A stretch of DNA of 40,575 nt from Saprospiraceae bacterium (GTDB taxonomy: Bacteria; Bacteroidota; Bacteroidia; Chitinophagales; Saprospiraceae): NCBI GenBank assembly GCA_020627825.1, contig JAHDGD010000007.1:1-40575 (forward strand), given 5' to 3'. Shown one piece after another: positions 1 to 8,664 of the stretch. How positions within the stretch are numbered: the first letter of the stretch is position 1; every line of letters starts with the position of its first letter. The notes below the pieces were generated by a model that saw only the letters and a list, made by a program, of their open reading frames with translations, did not search any database and was not told where the DNA came from. Made by a program: the position numbers and the translations under genes.

Positions 1-345
1 AGGGATAGTTCATCGCGCTTTTGGGTTTTAGCTAAAAGTGAGGAAAGTCCGGACAACATAGAGCACCGTACCATTTAATACATGGACTTTATTTTTATAA
101 AGATAGATAGTGTCGCAGAAAATAACCGCTCCTTCGGAGTAAGGGTGAAAATGTGAGGTAAGAGCTCACGACGATTGTAAGTGATTACAGTGGTGGATAA
201 ACCTTACGGGTTGAAATGTCGCGTATATTATGGATGGAAGACTGCTCGTCTGATTCGATCTTCAAGATCGTGCCATAAGGGGTAGACAGAATAGATAAAT
301 GATGAACACTTCTTTGTTGAAGTACAGAATCCGGCTTATTTCCCT
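1..345 (+). ncRNA. rnpB: RNase P RNA (bacterial class A)
   Basis: This is the catalytic RNA of ribonuclease P, which removes 5' leaders from pre-tRNAs. The conserved P4 5' strand (gaggaaagtccggac, 38-52) and its 3' partner (acagaatccggctta, 324-338) are both present. The universal core ggtaagagctcac lies near 156-168 and ggataaacc near 194. The first bases (AGGGA) pair with TCCCT at 341-345 as helix P1, so the gene is essentially complete, though a few 5' bases may lie outside the window. The P3 hairpin (16-37) looks like a worn copy of the dispersed TTTTGGGC palindrome. A bidirectional hairpin at 471-502 probably ends the transcript. Confidence 0.93.
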
Positions 346-347
346 TT

Positions 348-373
348 TTCTTTTGGGCTTCAGCCCAAAAGAA
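348..373. repeat. Dispersed palindrome, copy 1 (intergenic)
   Basis: Two perfect 12-base arms (TTCTTTTGGGCT and AGCCCAAAAGAA) flank a 2-base centre, just after the 3' end of rnpB. No T-run follows on the plus strand, so it does not look like an ordinary terminator. It matches the consensus TTTTGGGCTT-(0-2)-AAGCCCAAAA seen elsewhere in the window. Confidence 0.85.
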
Positions 374-450
374 TTTACCTTATGTATATCTTAAAATAAT
401 ACGAATTGCATTTTGGAGTGTAAAAAATATAAAAGAACTAGTATACATTT

Positions 451-466
451 TTTGGGCGTAAGCCCC
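451..466. repeat. Dispersed palindrome, degenerate copy 2 (intergenic)
   Basis: TTTGGGCGTAAGCCCC keeps the GGGC...GCCC core (454-465) and the left T-run but has lost the right A-run. It lies between rnpB and the porV terminator. Confidence 0.5.
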
Positions 467-470
467 ACAT

Positions 471-502
471 AAAAAAAGCCGCATCCAAAAGGAAACGGCT
501 TT
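471..502 (-). terminator. Bidirectional terminator between rnpB and porV
   Basis: Arms AAAGCCG (475-481) and CGGCTTT (496-502) form a hairpin. On the minus strand it ends in seven Ts, right after porV. On the plus strand it is followed by a T-rich tract and could also stop transcripts from rnpB. Confidence 0.8.
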
Positions 503-522
503 AATTTTATTTTATGTCGTTT

Positions 523-1737
523 TTATTGATCTACAGGTTGTCCTAAATCAATAGTAAACCCAAATCTTAAAGTATTATCAAGTGGATTACGCTGAAGTGT
601 TGTAGGGACTAAATACGAAATATTCATTCCCAGTGTATTATATCTCAAGCCGAAACCAATTGTAAGGAATCTCCGATCCCCTTTGTTTCTAGTTTCGTAA
701 TAATATCCTGCTCGTACAGCAAATTGTTTGTCATACCAATATTCTAATCCGATACTATAATTCAATTCTTCTAACTCTTCACTGAATCCTCCTGGAGCAT
801 CAGTAAATGAACCAAGTACACCTTCGATTAAGTTCTTTTCTCTGAAATCAGCAATATTATTTCCATCTGTATCCCAGTCAGGTGCAGGTGCATAAACTGG
901 TGTAGGAACGAGCAATTTATTGATGTCAACCGCAAGGGTGAAAGAGTTGTAATCGTCGATATTAAGATCTAGTGCAGTTCCGAATCCTATATTACTTGGT
1001 AAAAAGTCTCTGATTTCAAGTTCTCTTGTGTACGTAACTTTTGCACCTAGGTTTGTTACTGCTAATCCATAATTTAGTTGACCACTGTAATCACCTAATG
1101 TAACATCATGATGATATTTAAAGGATAAATCTACAGCAAAAGAATTTGCAGCAGTTATCTGTATTCCATTAACTTGTTGTCCACTTGCCAAGTTTGAATA
1201 GATATATTTTGCAGTTAAGCCAGCAGCAAATTTTTCAGATAACTTACGCGCGTATGCCAAACTTACAGCATACTCTCTTGGTCTTGCATTTCCAGTAACT
1301 GTCCCATTTACATCAGTGAATTCAATTGAACCAAGCGAGAAAAACCTGATATCCATAGCTAAAGTCTGGAGGTCGTTAATACGTTTATGACCTGACAAAT
1401 AAGCGAGGTAAACATCTCTCAAACCAATGGCATTTAACCAAGGAGAATAAGTCGCTGAAACCGATAAATCATTTTCCGCAAAAGCTAATTTTGACGCATT
1501 GAAGTGCATGGCACTTTCATTTGAATTAAGGGCGATTCCGACATCTCCCATAGCGCCTGTTCGTGCATCCGGGTTGATTCTTAAAAATGGAACTGCTGTG
1601 AGAAGTGTGTTTGACAAGCAATCACCATCCATTGTTTCTTTCAAACATCCATCAGTGGGGTCCCATACCTGTGAAGTACCTATAGTAGTTAGTGAAATGA
1701 ATGCAAAAAGCAATAAATATTGTGTATAATTTTTCAT
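523..1737 (-). CDS. porV: T9SS outer-membrane protein PorV
   Basis: PorV (also LptO) is an outer-membrane beta-barrel of the FadL type. It takes T9SS cargo from the translocon and passes it to the PorU sortase. The product is about 404 residues. It has an N-terminal signal peptide (KNYTQYLLLFAF...) and the PorV-typical segment with TAVPFLRINPDARTGAMGD near residues 47-65, followed by alternating barrel strands and a C-terminal strand ending in a Phe-rich pattern. I chose the ATG at 1737 over the TTG one codon earlier. It lies 147 bases downstream of porU on the same strand but has its own TACTTTTG box (1758-1765), so it may be transcribed both with porU and separately. The porU-porV pairing is typical of Bacteroidota. 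Confidence 0.92.
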   Translation of the reverse strand: MKNYTQYLLLFAFISLTTIGTSQVWDPTDGCLKETMDGDCLSNTLLTAVPFLRINPDARTGAMGDVGIALNSNESAMHFNASKLAFAENDLSVSATYSPWLNAIGLRDVYLAYLSGHKRINDLQTLAMDIRFFSLGSIEFTDVNGTVTGNARPREYAVSLAYARKLSEKFAAGLTAKYIYSNLASGQQVNGIQITAANSFAVDLSFKYHHDVTLGDYSGQLNYGLAVTNLGAKVTYTRELEIRDFLPSNIGFGTALDLNIDDYNSFTLAVDINKLLVPTPVYAPAPDWDTDGNNIADFREKNLIEGVLGSFTDAPGGFSEELEELNYSIGLEYWYDKQFAVRAGYYYETRNKGDRRFLTIGFGLRYNTLGMNISYLVPTTLQRNPLDNTLRFGFTIDLGQPVDQ

Positions 1738-1757
1738 CAAGATTTTATAGAAATCTA

Positions 1758-1765
1758 CAAAAGTA
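1758..1765 (-). promoter_or_regulatory. -7 promoter element of porV (TACTTTTG)
   Basis: The minus-strand sequence TACTTTTG matches the Bacteroidota -7 consensus TAnnTTTG and lies 20 bases before the porV start codon. I see no clear TTTG at the -33 position. Confidence 0.45.
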
Positions 1766-1884
1766 AATTAAGTTAAAGTAAATTTTCGTTCAACGCACGA
1801 AGATAATCTTCATTATTGAAACTCATGTTATATAACTTAGACATAGTTATAATTATTATCATATTTATCAAAAAAGAAATAGGA

Positions 1885-4800
1885 TTATTTCAATATGACT
1901 AATTTTTCAAACGCACTTTCTTTTGTTATGTTTTGTGATTGTGCATTGACTTTTATTTTGTAGAGATAAACCCCTCTACCTAGCTGGCCACCAAAATCAT
2001 CGGTACCATCCCATTTGATGTCTGCAACACGGAATCCTTCTACAACAGAATGATGTAATATGGTCTTGACTAATTTCCCACTAACGGTGTAAATATCAAT
2101 TTTAATGTCCATCACATCTGGAGCTAGATTGTGTTCAAACATAAAACACGTATTGTCCGTAAAAGGATTGGGATAATTTAAAACATGCTCTAATCCACCA
2201 TCTTCACTATTGCTAACGATAAACTCTGTTTGGCCTTCCCCTACATTATTTGCAATATCCCATGCTCTTACTACTATATTGTGTCTTCCTTCTTCAAGAT
2301 TTAATAAAGGATATCGAACGGTTCCTTGTGTAAAATCATTCAATTCTGTTTCGTAAAAGTCATTTAGATAATAACTATCGGATGTTTGATTGTCAAGTAT
2401 ACCTGTAAGATCATGACCGATGCTAGAACCACTTAAATTGATCCCATTGTCATCAATTATTTTTGCTAATAAGATTGGTTCGCTATTGGTTAACCCACCA
2501 CTGACAAAGTTCTCATCGTTCATAAATACTTGTACTACTGGAGGTGTGTCATCTTCTATTGAATTTTCACTTGAACCGCCAATGTAAAAATCACTAAAAC
2601 TACCCGTTGCTTCTTCGCTTCCATTCGTAGCATAATAACTAATCTTTCCTTTACCAATATTGAATAATATATCTTTCGGAACTATAAATTCTAATTCGAA
2701 ACGACCATCACTTACCTTGGCTTTTCCTTTAAACAATAGATTCTTTCGAACGTCAAAATTGAATACTCTTGAACCTGGATCCTGTGCTAATGTTTTTCGC
2801 TGAGTACGTTTATCGAAAACGGTTACATCAATTTCGCCATTGTATGATGTGAATACATCCCCATCTTTTGCGACATATCCTTCTATTTTCATTTTACTCA
2901 GTGAACTTATCGTATCTGTTAATGACCCTGTCAGTACATCTTGATCGTTAATTTCTGTCGTAACAACATCAAGAGTAGGATAATTTAATTTCATGCTTGG
3001 ATCACCTAACAAAAGAAACTTACGTGCATTTTCATTTACCGTGTCTCCTTTCGTTGAATTTTTTGCTTGACGGAGTATTTCTCCTATTGTAAGGTACTCA
3101 TTATCGTCATCTTTTTTCAATAAGAATTCATGGACGGATCGAGTCAAACGCGTATTGTCATTACTATAAACTGCTCGACAAGTAGTGAATAATCCTATTC
3201 CTCCATTTTTATTTACTACAATTTTTTCACCCGCAGAAAATATATTGGGATCATCATAGCTAGCTAAGCTACATGTGGCTGTTATAAATAATGGATAAGA
3301 ACGTTCATTAATCCAATTATCAATATTATCAATTTGCAAGACTCGTTCCTGAGCAAAGCCTGTAGGGCCTCCATGTCCCATGTAGCAAAAAGTAAGTGCA
3401 CCTCGAAAAACATTGCTATTGATTTCTTCGGTAACATCAGGATATCGTTCTCCACCGGGAGTTGAAATTTGGGTATAAGAATCGAAATATATTTTTTCTA
3501 AATTTATATTCTCATTCGCCGTAAGATATTCTTCACTGATCGCATCGGCAGGTTCAATATGTAAATTCGTATCTTCATCATCCGCTAAAAAGACGGATCG
3601 TATATTCCAGTTGCCTATGACACTTTCATCCGTATCATACTTTATGATTTTATCAATTACTAATTTTGCTTGCGCTGACGTATTTACTGGTATTCTGCCA
3701 ATAGCTAAATCTACCTCTCCTTCTAGATTACCTCCATCTTGTATGCTAAGTAAACCAAAATAATCATCACTAGGAAAACTACTTATAGGATGTAAGCTGC
3801 TTGGTGTTTCATACACTGGAACATGATTCACCTCTTCTTTGGTAAATGTAATTCCTTTATAATCATATGTTCCGTTGCCAAATAAAATGCCGTATTGGAA
3901 ATCATTATCCCGATCATACACCATTTTGAAAAAATCACGAACAGCGGTAGGATCTACTCGTCCACCTGAAAATTCATTGAATACCTGTTCAACATCTACC
4001 AAAGTGATAGAAAACCCACTATGCTGACTTCTATGATTTGCTAATCTTTCAGCTTCACTCCACAACTCCTCAGTTGTTACAATTACAATGTCTGATGTTT
4101 GTATACTATGCAGGTTCTGGTTGTCAATTCTTTCAGCTGAAATAGGTTGGAGTAATGTACTTGATTCATCAAATGCGACATATTGAAATTTCACATCATT
4201 TGCACAATCAAAATAAAGCTTCGAACCATTTGTTTCCGTATTCAATGCTTTTGCAAATCCATTCTTTGAAACATCCCATACCGACAGATTTTCCCCGTTT
4301 TCAATCGTAAAGCTAAATGCACTATTATTAGCTAAGCTATTATTTCCGAACTCGATGGTGGTCCCTTTGTATTCAAGTGATTTCATAAACTGTACCTCTA
4401 TATAGTCTAGCCAACCTTCTGCATTGGGGTTTTGACTGAAATCAATAGAAATTACAGGGTTATCTTCTTGTAAAGCCGTCACAAGAGTAGATTCTTTATC
4501 TCGTGCAAAAGCTGAATTATATAATGAAGTACTTACACTTGAAAATGTTGTGGAAACTTCCTTAGCATCCACTTTTAGTTTCATTTGGCTGCTGCTAAAA
4601 CCTCTCGCGACAAAATTAGTGCGGAATCGCGCTTGTTCTCCTGGAATTACATCGGTAATATTTAATGTAGCCGAAAAGTCTTGAATTTTGTTCTGGTCAA
4701 AATACTCTCCGAACCATTCTGTTCCACTACCTAATGTACTAAATTCATTTGCCTGAATATTAATTAAATTTTGTTCATGGCGATCTTTCTCTAAATATTG

Positions 4801-5742
4801 ACTCACGCTTTCTAAATCAGCTGAAACCGTACCTGAAGAAGCAATTCTTTTACCCTCATCGCTGCCTATTTTTAAAAATACGTAGTTTGACACATCATAT
4901 GGATTATCATTGTATTGATAAAAGATGGAACCTTCCGTAGTTGACCAATATTCAGCTCCCGTAGCATAAAAATAGATAGCGTCTTCTGGATTCATTTCCC
5001 CATCGTTACCATCCTGCACCAGGATAGAAAGTTCGGTTACATCATCAATTCGATCATCTACAATGGCTCTTGGAACATATCCTCCTCGATTACTGAAAAC
5101 TTGAATAGTTGAAGGGTTGATTTCATTTAAATTGACGCCGAGTTCTGATTCTAAATATGATCCAGTCAATTTAAATATTCCAGTTTCATTAATTTGAAGT
5201 TTATACAGATCTCCGTCTCGCAAAACACTATTGTTAGCAAAAGGAGTTTTAGCCAATTGAGGTGGCGTGGTATAATGTGTCACTTTTATAGTAGCAGTCT
5301 TTATGTATTGAATTCCGGAAGCTGTTTTTAGGATTGGGTTAAAAGAAAATTTCCCAAAATACTGCTGTCTATTTTGATCAACTGATGAAATAAAACTTAA
5401 GTCATTTTGAAGTTGATTTTCTAGTTCTTTCTCATACTGAATTTTATTAATTGTTTGGTAAGGGCTTTCGCCCAAAAGGGTATAATCTACAAGTTCAACT
5501 TTTATTTTCCCATTGGAGTTTACTGCGAATCTTTTGCTGTAAATCGGCGTGTAGGGTTTTGTGAAAGAGAAAGTGGCATCTTCAAAGCTAATGCGTTTAT
5601 CTTGTTCGCCGGTAACTAAATCTTGTGTGTAAGAAACTTCAGCCCAATTAAAAGAAAGTTCGTAGGTTTTAACTTCTTGTGCATAAGTTATTACGGAAGA
5701 GCAGTAAAGGAAGAATAGAAATAAGAAACGGGTGTATGTCAT
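1885..5742 (-). CDS. porU: T9SS sortase PorU (C25 gingipain-like peptidase)
   Basis: PorU sits on the cell surface. It removes the C-terminal signal of T9SS cargo and joins the cargo to anionic lipopolysaccharide. The product is 1285 residues with an N-terminal signal peptide (RFLFLFFLYCSSVITYA). The C25 catalytic domain covers roughly residues 560-900, with catalytic His790 in CYMGHGG and Cys824 in TATCSLASYDDP. The C-terminus carries NYPNPF and a FlgD-like Ig fold resembling a type A sorting domain, as PorU proteins usually do. It is transcribed toward porV and away from the porP-like gene. The region at 5462-5477 encoding LLGESP contains a degenerate copy of the dispersed palindrome. Confidence 0.95.
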   Translation of the reverse strand: MTYTRFLFLFFLYCSSVITYAQEVKTYELSFNWAEVSYTQDLVTGEQDKRISFEDATFSFTKPYTPIYSKRFAVNSNGKIKVELVDYTLLGESPYQTINKIQYEKELENQLQNDLSFISSVDQNRQQYFGKFSFNPILKTASGIQYIKTATIKVTHYTTPPQLAKTPFANNSVLRDGDLYKLQINETGIFKLTGSYLESELGVNLNEINPSTIQVFSNRGGYVPRAIVDDRIDDVTELSILVQDGNDGEMNPEDAIYFYATGAEYWSTTEGSIFYQYNDNPYDVSNYVFLKIGSDEGKRIASSGTVSADLESVSQYLEKDRHEQNLINIQANEFSTLGSGTEWFGEYFDQNKIQDFSATLNITDVIPGEQARFRTNFVARGFSSSQMKLKVDAKEVSTTFSSVSTSLYNSAFARDKESTLVTALQEDNPVISIDFSQNPNAEGWLDYIEVQFMKSLEYKGTTIEFGNNSLANNSAFSFTIENGENLSVWDVSKNGFAKALNTETNGSKLYFDCANDVKFQYVAFDESSTLLQPISAERIDNQNLHSIQTSDIVIVTTEELWSEAERLANHRSQHSGFSITLVDVEQVFNEFSGGRVDPTAVRDFFKMVYDRDNDFQYGILFGNGTYDYKGITFTKEEVNHVPVYETPSSLHPISSFPSDDYFGLLSIQDGGNLEGEVDLAIGRIPVNTSAQAKLVIDKIIKYDTDESVIGNWNIRSVFLADDEDTNLHIEPADAISEEYLTANENINLEKIYFDSYTQISTPGGERYPDVTEEINSNVFRGALTFCYMGHGGPTGFAQERVLQIDNIDNWINERSYPLFITATCSLASYDDPNIFSAGEKIVVNKNGGIGLFTTCRAVYSNDNTRLTRSVHEFLLKKDDDNEYLTIGEILRQAKNSTKGDTVNENARKFLLLGDPSMKLNYPTLDVVTTEINDQDVLTGSLTDTISSLSKMKIEGYVAKDGDVFTSYNGEIDVTVFDKRTQRKTLAQDPGSRVFNFDVRKNLLFKGKAKVSDGRFELEFIVPKDILFNIGKGKISYYATNGSEEATGSFSDFYIGGSSENSIEDDTPPVVQVFMNDENFVSGGLTNSEPILLAKIIDDNGINLSGSSIGHDLTGILDNQTSDSYYLNDFYETELNDFTQGTVRYPLLNLEEGRHNIVVRAWDIANNVGEGQTEFIVSNSEDGGLEHVLNYPNPFTDNTCFMFEHNLAPDVMDIKIDIYTVSGKLVKTILHHSVVEGFRVADIKWDGTDDFGGQLGRGVYLYKIKVNAQSQNITKESAFEKLVILK
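5462..5477. repeat. Dispersed palindrome, degenerate copy 3 (inside porU)
   Basis: GGGCTTTCGCCCAAAA keeps the GGGC...GCCC core and the right A-run. It encodes part of LLGESP in PorU. The same 16 bases recur in hutI (33954-33969). Confidence 0.5.
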
Positions 5743-5954
5743 GGAACCTATTTTACAAACTAAAGTTAAGTCAATATCGAATTAACGACCGATTTTTGAA
5801 TATATTTTAAGCGATTCTTTTATTATTGTCAGTTTAGAAACAAAGTAAACATATAATTTTTCTATCCGTTATTAAGTTTATATTTATGCAAACCTATTGA
5901 TCATAAAAAAGCGATACAATTATTAAAAAGCTATCTATTATAATTTTTTTATGC

Positions 5955-6926
5955 ATGTTCATTGCGAAATGGTCTTGTGCTCAAGACCCAATGTTTTCGC
6001 AATTTTATAATGCTCCATTGCATTTGAATCCTGCATTTGCTGGTAACACTTTCGGTCCGAAGGTTGCCATAAATTATAGAAATCAGTGGCCTGGATTACC
6101 ATCAGCATATCAGACTTATGCAGCTTCTTATGATCAATTCTTTAATACATTTAACTCGGGAATTGGTTTTGCTGTTTTAGCTGATGAAGCCGGAAATGGA
6201 GTATTAAAGACAAATAGAGCGTCCTTTACGTACGCTTATGCAATTAATCTAGGCAATAACCAATATTTAAAGATTGGGATTGAACCTTCTATAAGACAAT
6301 CTAGAATAAATTGGCAAAAATTAATTTTTGGCGATCAAATTGATAATGAAACAGGCGCTATAACTCCTGGTGGATCCAATATTCCTGGAACAGAAGTAGA
6401 GCCTGATAACACCAACCGAATATATTTTGATGTGGGAGTAGGAGGTGTTTATTACAATAAAATATTTTACACTGGATTTTCACTAAAACACTTGAATGCC
6501 CCTGATATCCAATTTATTGAAAGTGGAAAATCAGAATCAATAAGAGGAGTTCCTGTTCGAAGCTCCTTTCATGCAGGTGCTCAGATTTATACACCTAGCT
6601 TGAACATAAGAAGGAATAAAGCGTATATCTCTCCTCAAATTTTATACGTTTATCAAAATCCAACATCACAACTTCTAATAGGGGCATTGCTTGATATTGG
6701 TGTCATGTCTGTAGGGTCATGGTATAGATATGCGTCGACAAACGGTGATGCATTTATACTTAGCGCAGGATTTGAAAAAGATTTTTTTAGAATAGAATAT
6801 AGTTATGATATAACTGTTTCAAGTCTTGCCGGAACTGGTGGAGCCCATGAAATTGGGATTGTTATGACCTTTGAGGATAGAAATAGACCAACAAAGTATA
6901 GCGACTGTTTTGAAATATTTAGGTAG
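5955..6926 (+). CDS. PorP/SprF-family T9SS outer-membrane protein
   Basis: This family forms outer-membrane barrels associated with T9SS and with the attachment or secretion of specific surface proteins. The typical N-terminus QDPMFSQFYNAPLHLNPAFAG is followed by barrel strands and a C-terminal segment of the type EIGIVMTFEDR. The coordinates start at the first ATG, but that start cuts the signal peptide short. The open frame extends back to a stop at 5904, and residues encoded from about 5919 (IIKKLSIIIFLCMFIAKWSCAQ) form a complete signal peptide. No ATG, GTG or TTG occurs in that extension, so ATT at 5919 or 5922 is the likely true start. The gene is divergent from porU, with about 175 bases between them. 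A weak TATTTATG (5881-5888) may be its -7 box. Confidence 0.88.
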   Translation: MFIAKWSCAQDPMFSQFYNAPLHLNPAFAGNTFGPKVAINYRNQWPGLPSAYQTYAASYDQFFNTFNSGIGFAVLADEAGNGVLKTNRASFTYAYAINLGNNQYLKIGIEPSIRQSRINWQKLIFGDQIDNETGAITPGGSNIPGTEVEPDNTNRIYFDVGVGGVYYNKIFYTGFSLKHLNAPDIQFIESGKSESIRGVPVRSSFHAGAQIYTPSLNIRRNKAYISPQILYVYQNPTSQLLIGALLDIGVMSVGSWYRYASTNGDAFILSAGFEKDFFRIEYSYDITVSSLAGTGGAHEIGIVMTFEDRNRPTKYSDCFEIFR

Positions 6927-7067
6927 CTATATAATAATTTGGTATGATATTAGTTATATAACCATTGGAATCAAGTCGGATAGTTGATTTATAAAAGAAA
7001 AATCTGCTATTGTGAAGTTTTTTAGCATAAAGATTTGCTAAAATTCTTTAGAATTGATTCATGATTA

Positions 7068-7075
7068 TATTTTTG
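7068..7075 (+). promoter_or_regulatory. -7 promoter element of gldJ (TATTTTTG)
   Basis: TATTTTTG matches TAnnTTTG and lies 27 bases before the gldJ ATG. A weak -33 candidate, TTTA at 7047-7050, is 17 bases upstream. Confidence 0.5.
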
Positions 7076-7102
7076 CGAAATTAAAAATAATTAATAGCGA
7101 CG

Positions 7103-8596
7103 ATGTTTAAAGTATTGAGATTATCTTTTGCGTTTTTAGCACTAACAGCCTTGATAGCAAGCTGTGGAGGAAGTAAAGAATCTTCGAACTCTACTGGATG
7201 GGAATACAATAACCAAGAATGGGGTGGATTTGAAAAGCTGGACTATGAAGGTCAAGTAACTGGACCGAATCTTGTTCCGATAGAAGGTGGAACCTTTATG
7301 ATGGGTCAAGCACTCGAGGATGTTACCTATGAATGGAATAATGTTCCAAGAAGAGTAACTGTATCTTCATTTTATATGGATGAAACAGAAGTTCGTAATA
7401 TTGATTACAGAGAATATCTATATTGGTTGGGAAGAGTCTATAAATCTTATCCAGAAGTATGGATGGATGCATTACCTGATACCTTAGTGTGGAGAGAAGA
7501 ATTATCTTACAATGAACCATTTGTAAGAACATATTTTAGACACCCTTCTTTCGATAACTATCCAGTAGTTGGTGTATCGTGGACACAAGCAACAAAGTAT
7601 AGCAAATGGAGATCAAATCGTGTAAACGAAGCGATCCTTATTAAAAGAGGTATATTAAATCCTTCTCCTGATCAGACGGACCGAGAAAGTTTCGATACAG
7701 AAGCATATCTTGATGGACAATATACAGGGAATGTTAGAAAAAATCTTCCGGATTTGAAAACTGGTGGAGAGCGTCAAGTTACATTTAGTGACGGAATTAT
7801 GCTACCTGATTATAGACTTCCTACGGAAGCGGAGTGGGAATATGCAGCATTGGCTCTTCAAGGTAATCAAGCAGCATCAAAAGATGAAATTATTACCGAT
7901 AGAAGATGGTTCCCATGGGATGGTAATACAGCTCGATATAAAGTAAGGGATAAGTATCAAGGTCAGATGTTGGCAAACTTTAAAAGAGGTAGAGGAGATT
8001 ACATGGGTATGGCTGGTGCTTTAAATGATAAAGGACACATTACAGTGGAAGTTGATAAGAATTATCCAAATGATTTTGGATTATATAACATGGCAGGAAA
8101 TGTTAGTGAATGGACTGCTGATGTATATAGACCTACAACTTCTACTACTTTAAGAGACGCAGAAAATCATGACTTGAACCCATTCAGAGGAAATGAATAT
8201 CGTGAAATCATTCTCGATGAAGATGGAAGACCGGTTGATAAAGATAGTTTAGGTTATTTGAAAACAAGACCAGTAGAAGATACATTAGTAGCGAGTAGAG
8301 AGAATTACAAACGATCTGATGTTAAGAACTTTCGAGATGGTGACGATGAAATCGTGAAATACGAATACGGTAAGTATACACTTATCAATGATGAATCTAG
8401 AGTTATCAAAGGTGGTTCTTGGGCAGATAGATTGTATTGGTTAGCGCCAGGCACAAGAAGATTCATGGATGAAAATACATCTAGTAAGACTGTTGGTTTT
8501 AGATGTGCAATGATTCGAGTAGGTGGACCTTCAGGAAACGAAGATTCTTCAGGAAACGAGTTCAAAAAACGTAAACCTGTAAAAAGAAGATATTAA
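7103..8596 (+). CDS. gldJ: Gliding motility lipoprotein GldJ
   Basis: GldJ is an outer-membrane lipoprotein needed for gliding and T9SS function. The 497-residue product has a lipoprotein signal ending in the lipobox LIASC (Cys21). A formylglycine-generating-enzyme (SUMF1-like) fold follows, with PIEGGTFMMGQ near residues 59-69, NYPVVGVSWTQA near 152, YRLPTEAEWEYA near 237, NMAGNVSEW near 330 and KGGSWADR near 438. The tail is basic. GldJ and GldK share this fold. The call to GldJ rather than GldK rests on the adjacent murF, an order known from flavobacteria, and on nearby porU and porV. A strong hairpin terminator follows directly. Confidence 0.88.
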   Translation: MFKVLRLSFAFLALTALIASCGGSKESSNSTGWEYNNQEWGGFEKLDYEGQVTGPNLVPIEGGTFMMGQALEDVTYEWNNVPRRVTVSSFYMDETEVRNIDYREYLYWLGRVYKSYPEVWMDALPDTLVWREELSYNEPFVRTYFRHPSFDNYPVVGVSWTQATKYSKWRSNRVNEAILIKRGILNPSPDQTDRESFDTEAYLDGQYTGNVRKNLPDLKTGGERQVTFSDGIMLPDYRLPTEAEWEYAALALQGNQAASKDEIITDRRWFPWDGNTARYKVRDKYQGQMLANFKRGRGDYMGMAGALNDKGHITVEVDKNYPNDFGLYNMAGNVSEWTADVYRPTTSTTLRDAENHDLNPFRGNEYREIILDEDGRPVDKDSLGYLKTRPVEDTLVASRENYKRSDVKNFRDGDDEIVKYEYGKYTLINDESRVIKGGSWADRLYWLAPGTRRFMDENTSSKTVGFRCAMIRVGGPSGNEDSSGNEFKKRKPVKRRY

Positions 8597-8620
8597 ACAT
8601 CATTCTTTAAAATAATAAGT

Positions 8621-8657
8621 AGAGCTTCTCAAACATTTGAGAGGCTCTTTTTATTTT
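8621..8657 (+). terminator. Rho-independent terminator after gldJ
   Basis: A 13-base stem (8621-8633 with 8636-8648, one G-T pair) has a 2-base loop and is followed by TTTTATTTTT. It lies between gldJ and murF. Confidence 0.85.
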
Positions 8658-8664
8658 TACAATT

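Noticed and set aside
1738-1740. TTG start of porV
   Set aside because: An ATG is the next codon and gives the usual signal peptide.
4320-4345. GCTAAGCT motif in porU as a fourth copy of the 100-bp repeat
   Set aside because: Only about 10 bases match and the region encodes normal PorU sequence.
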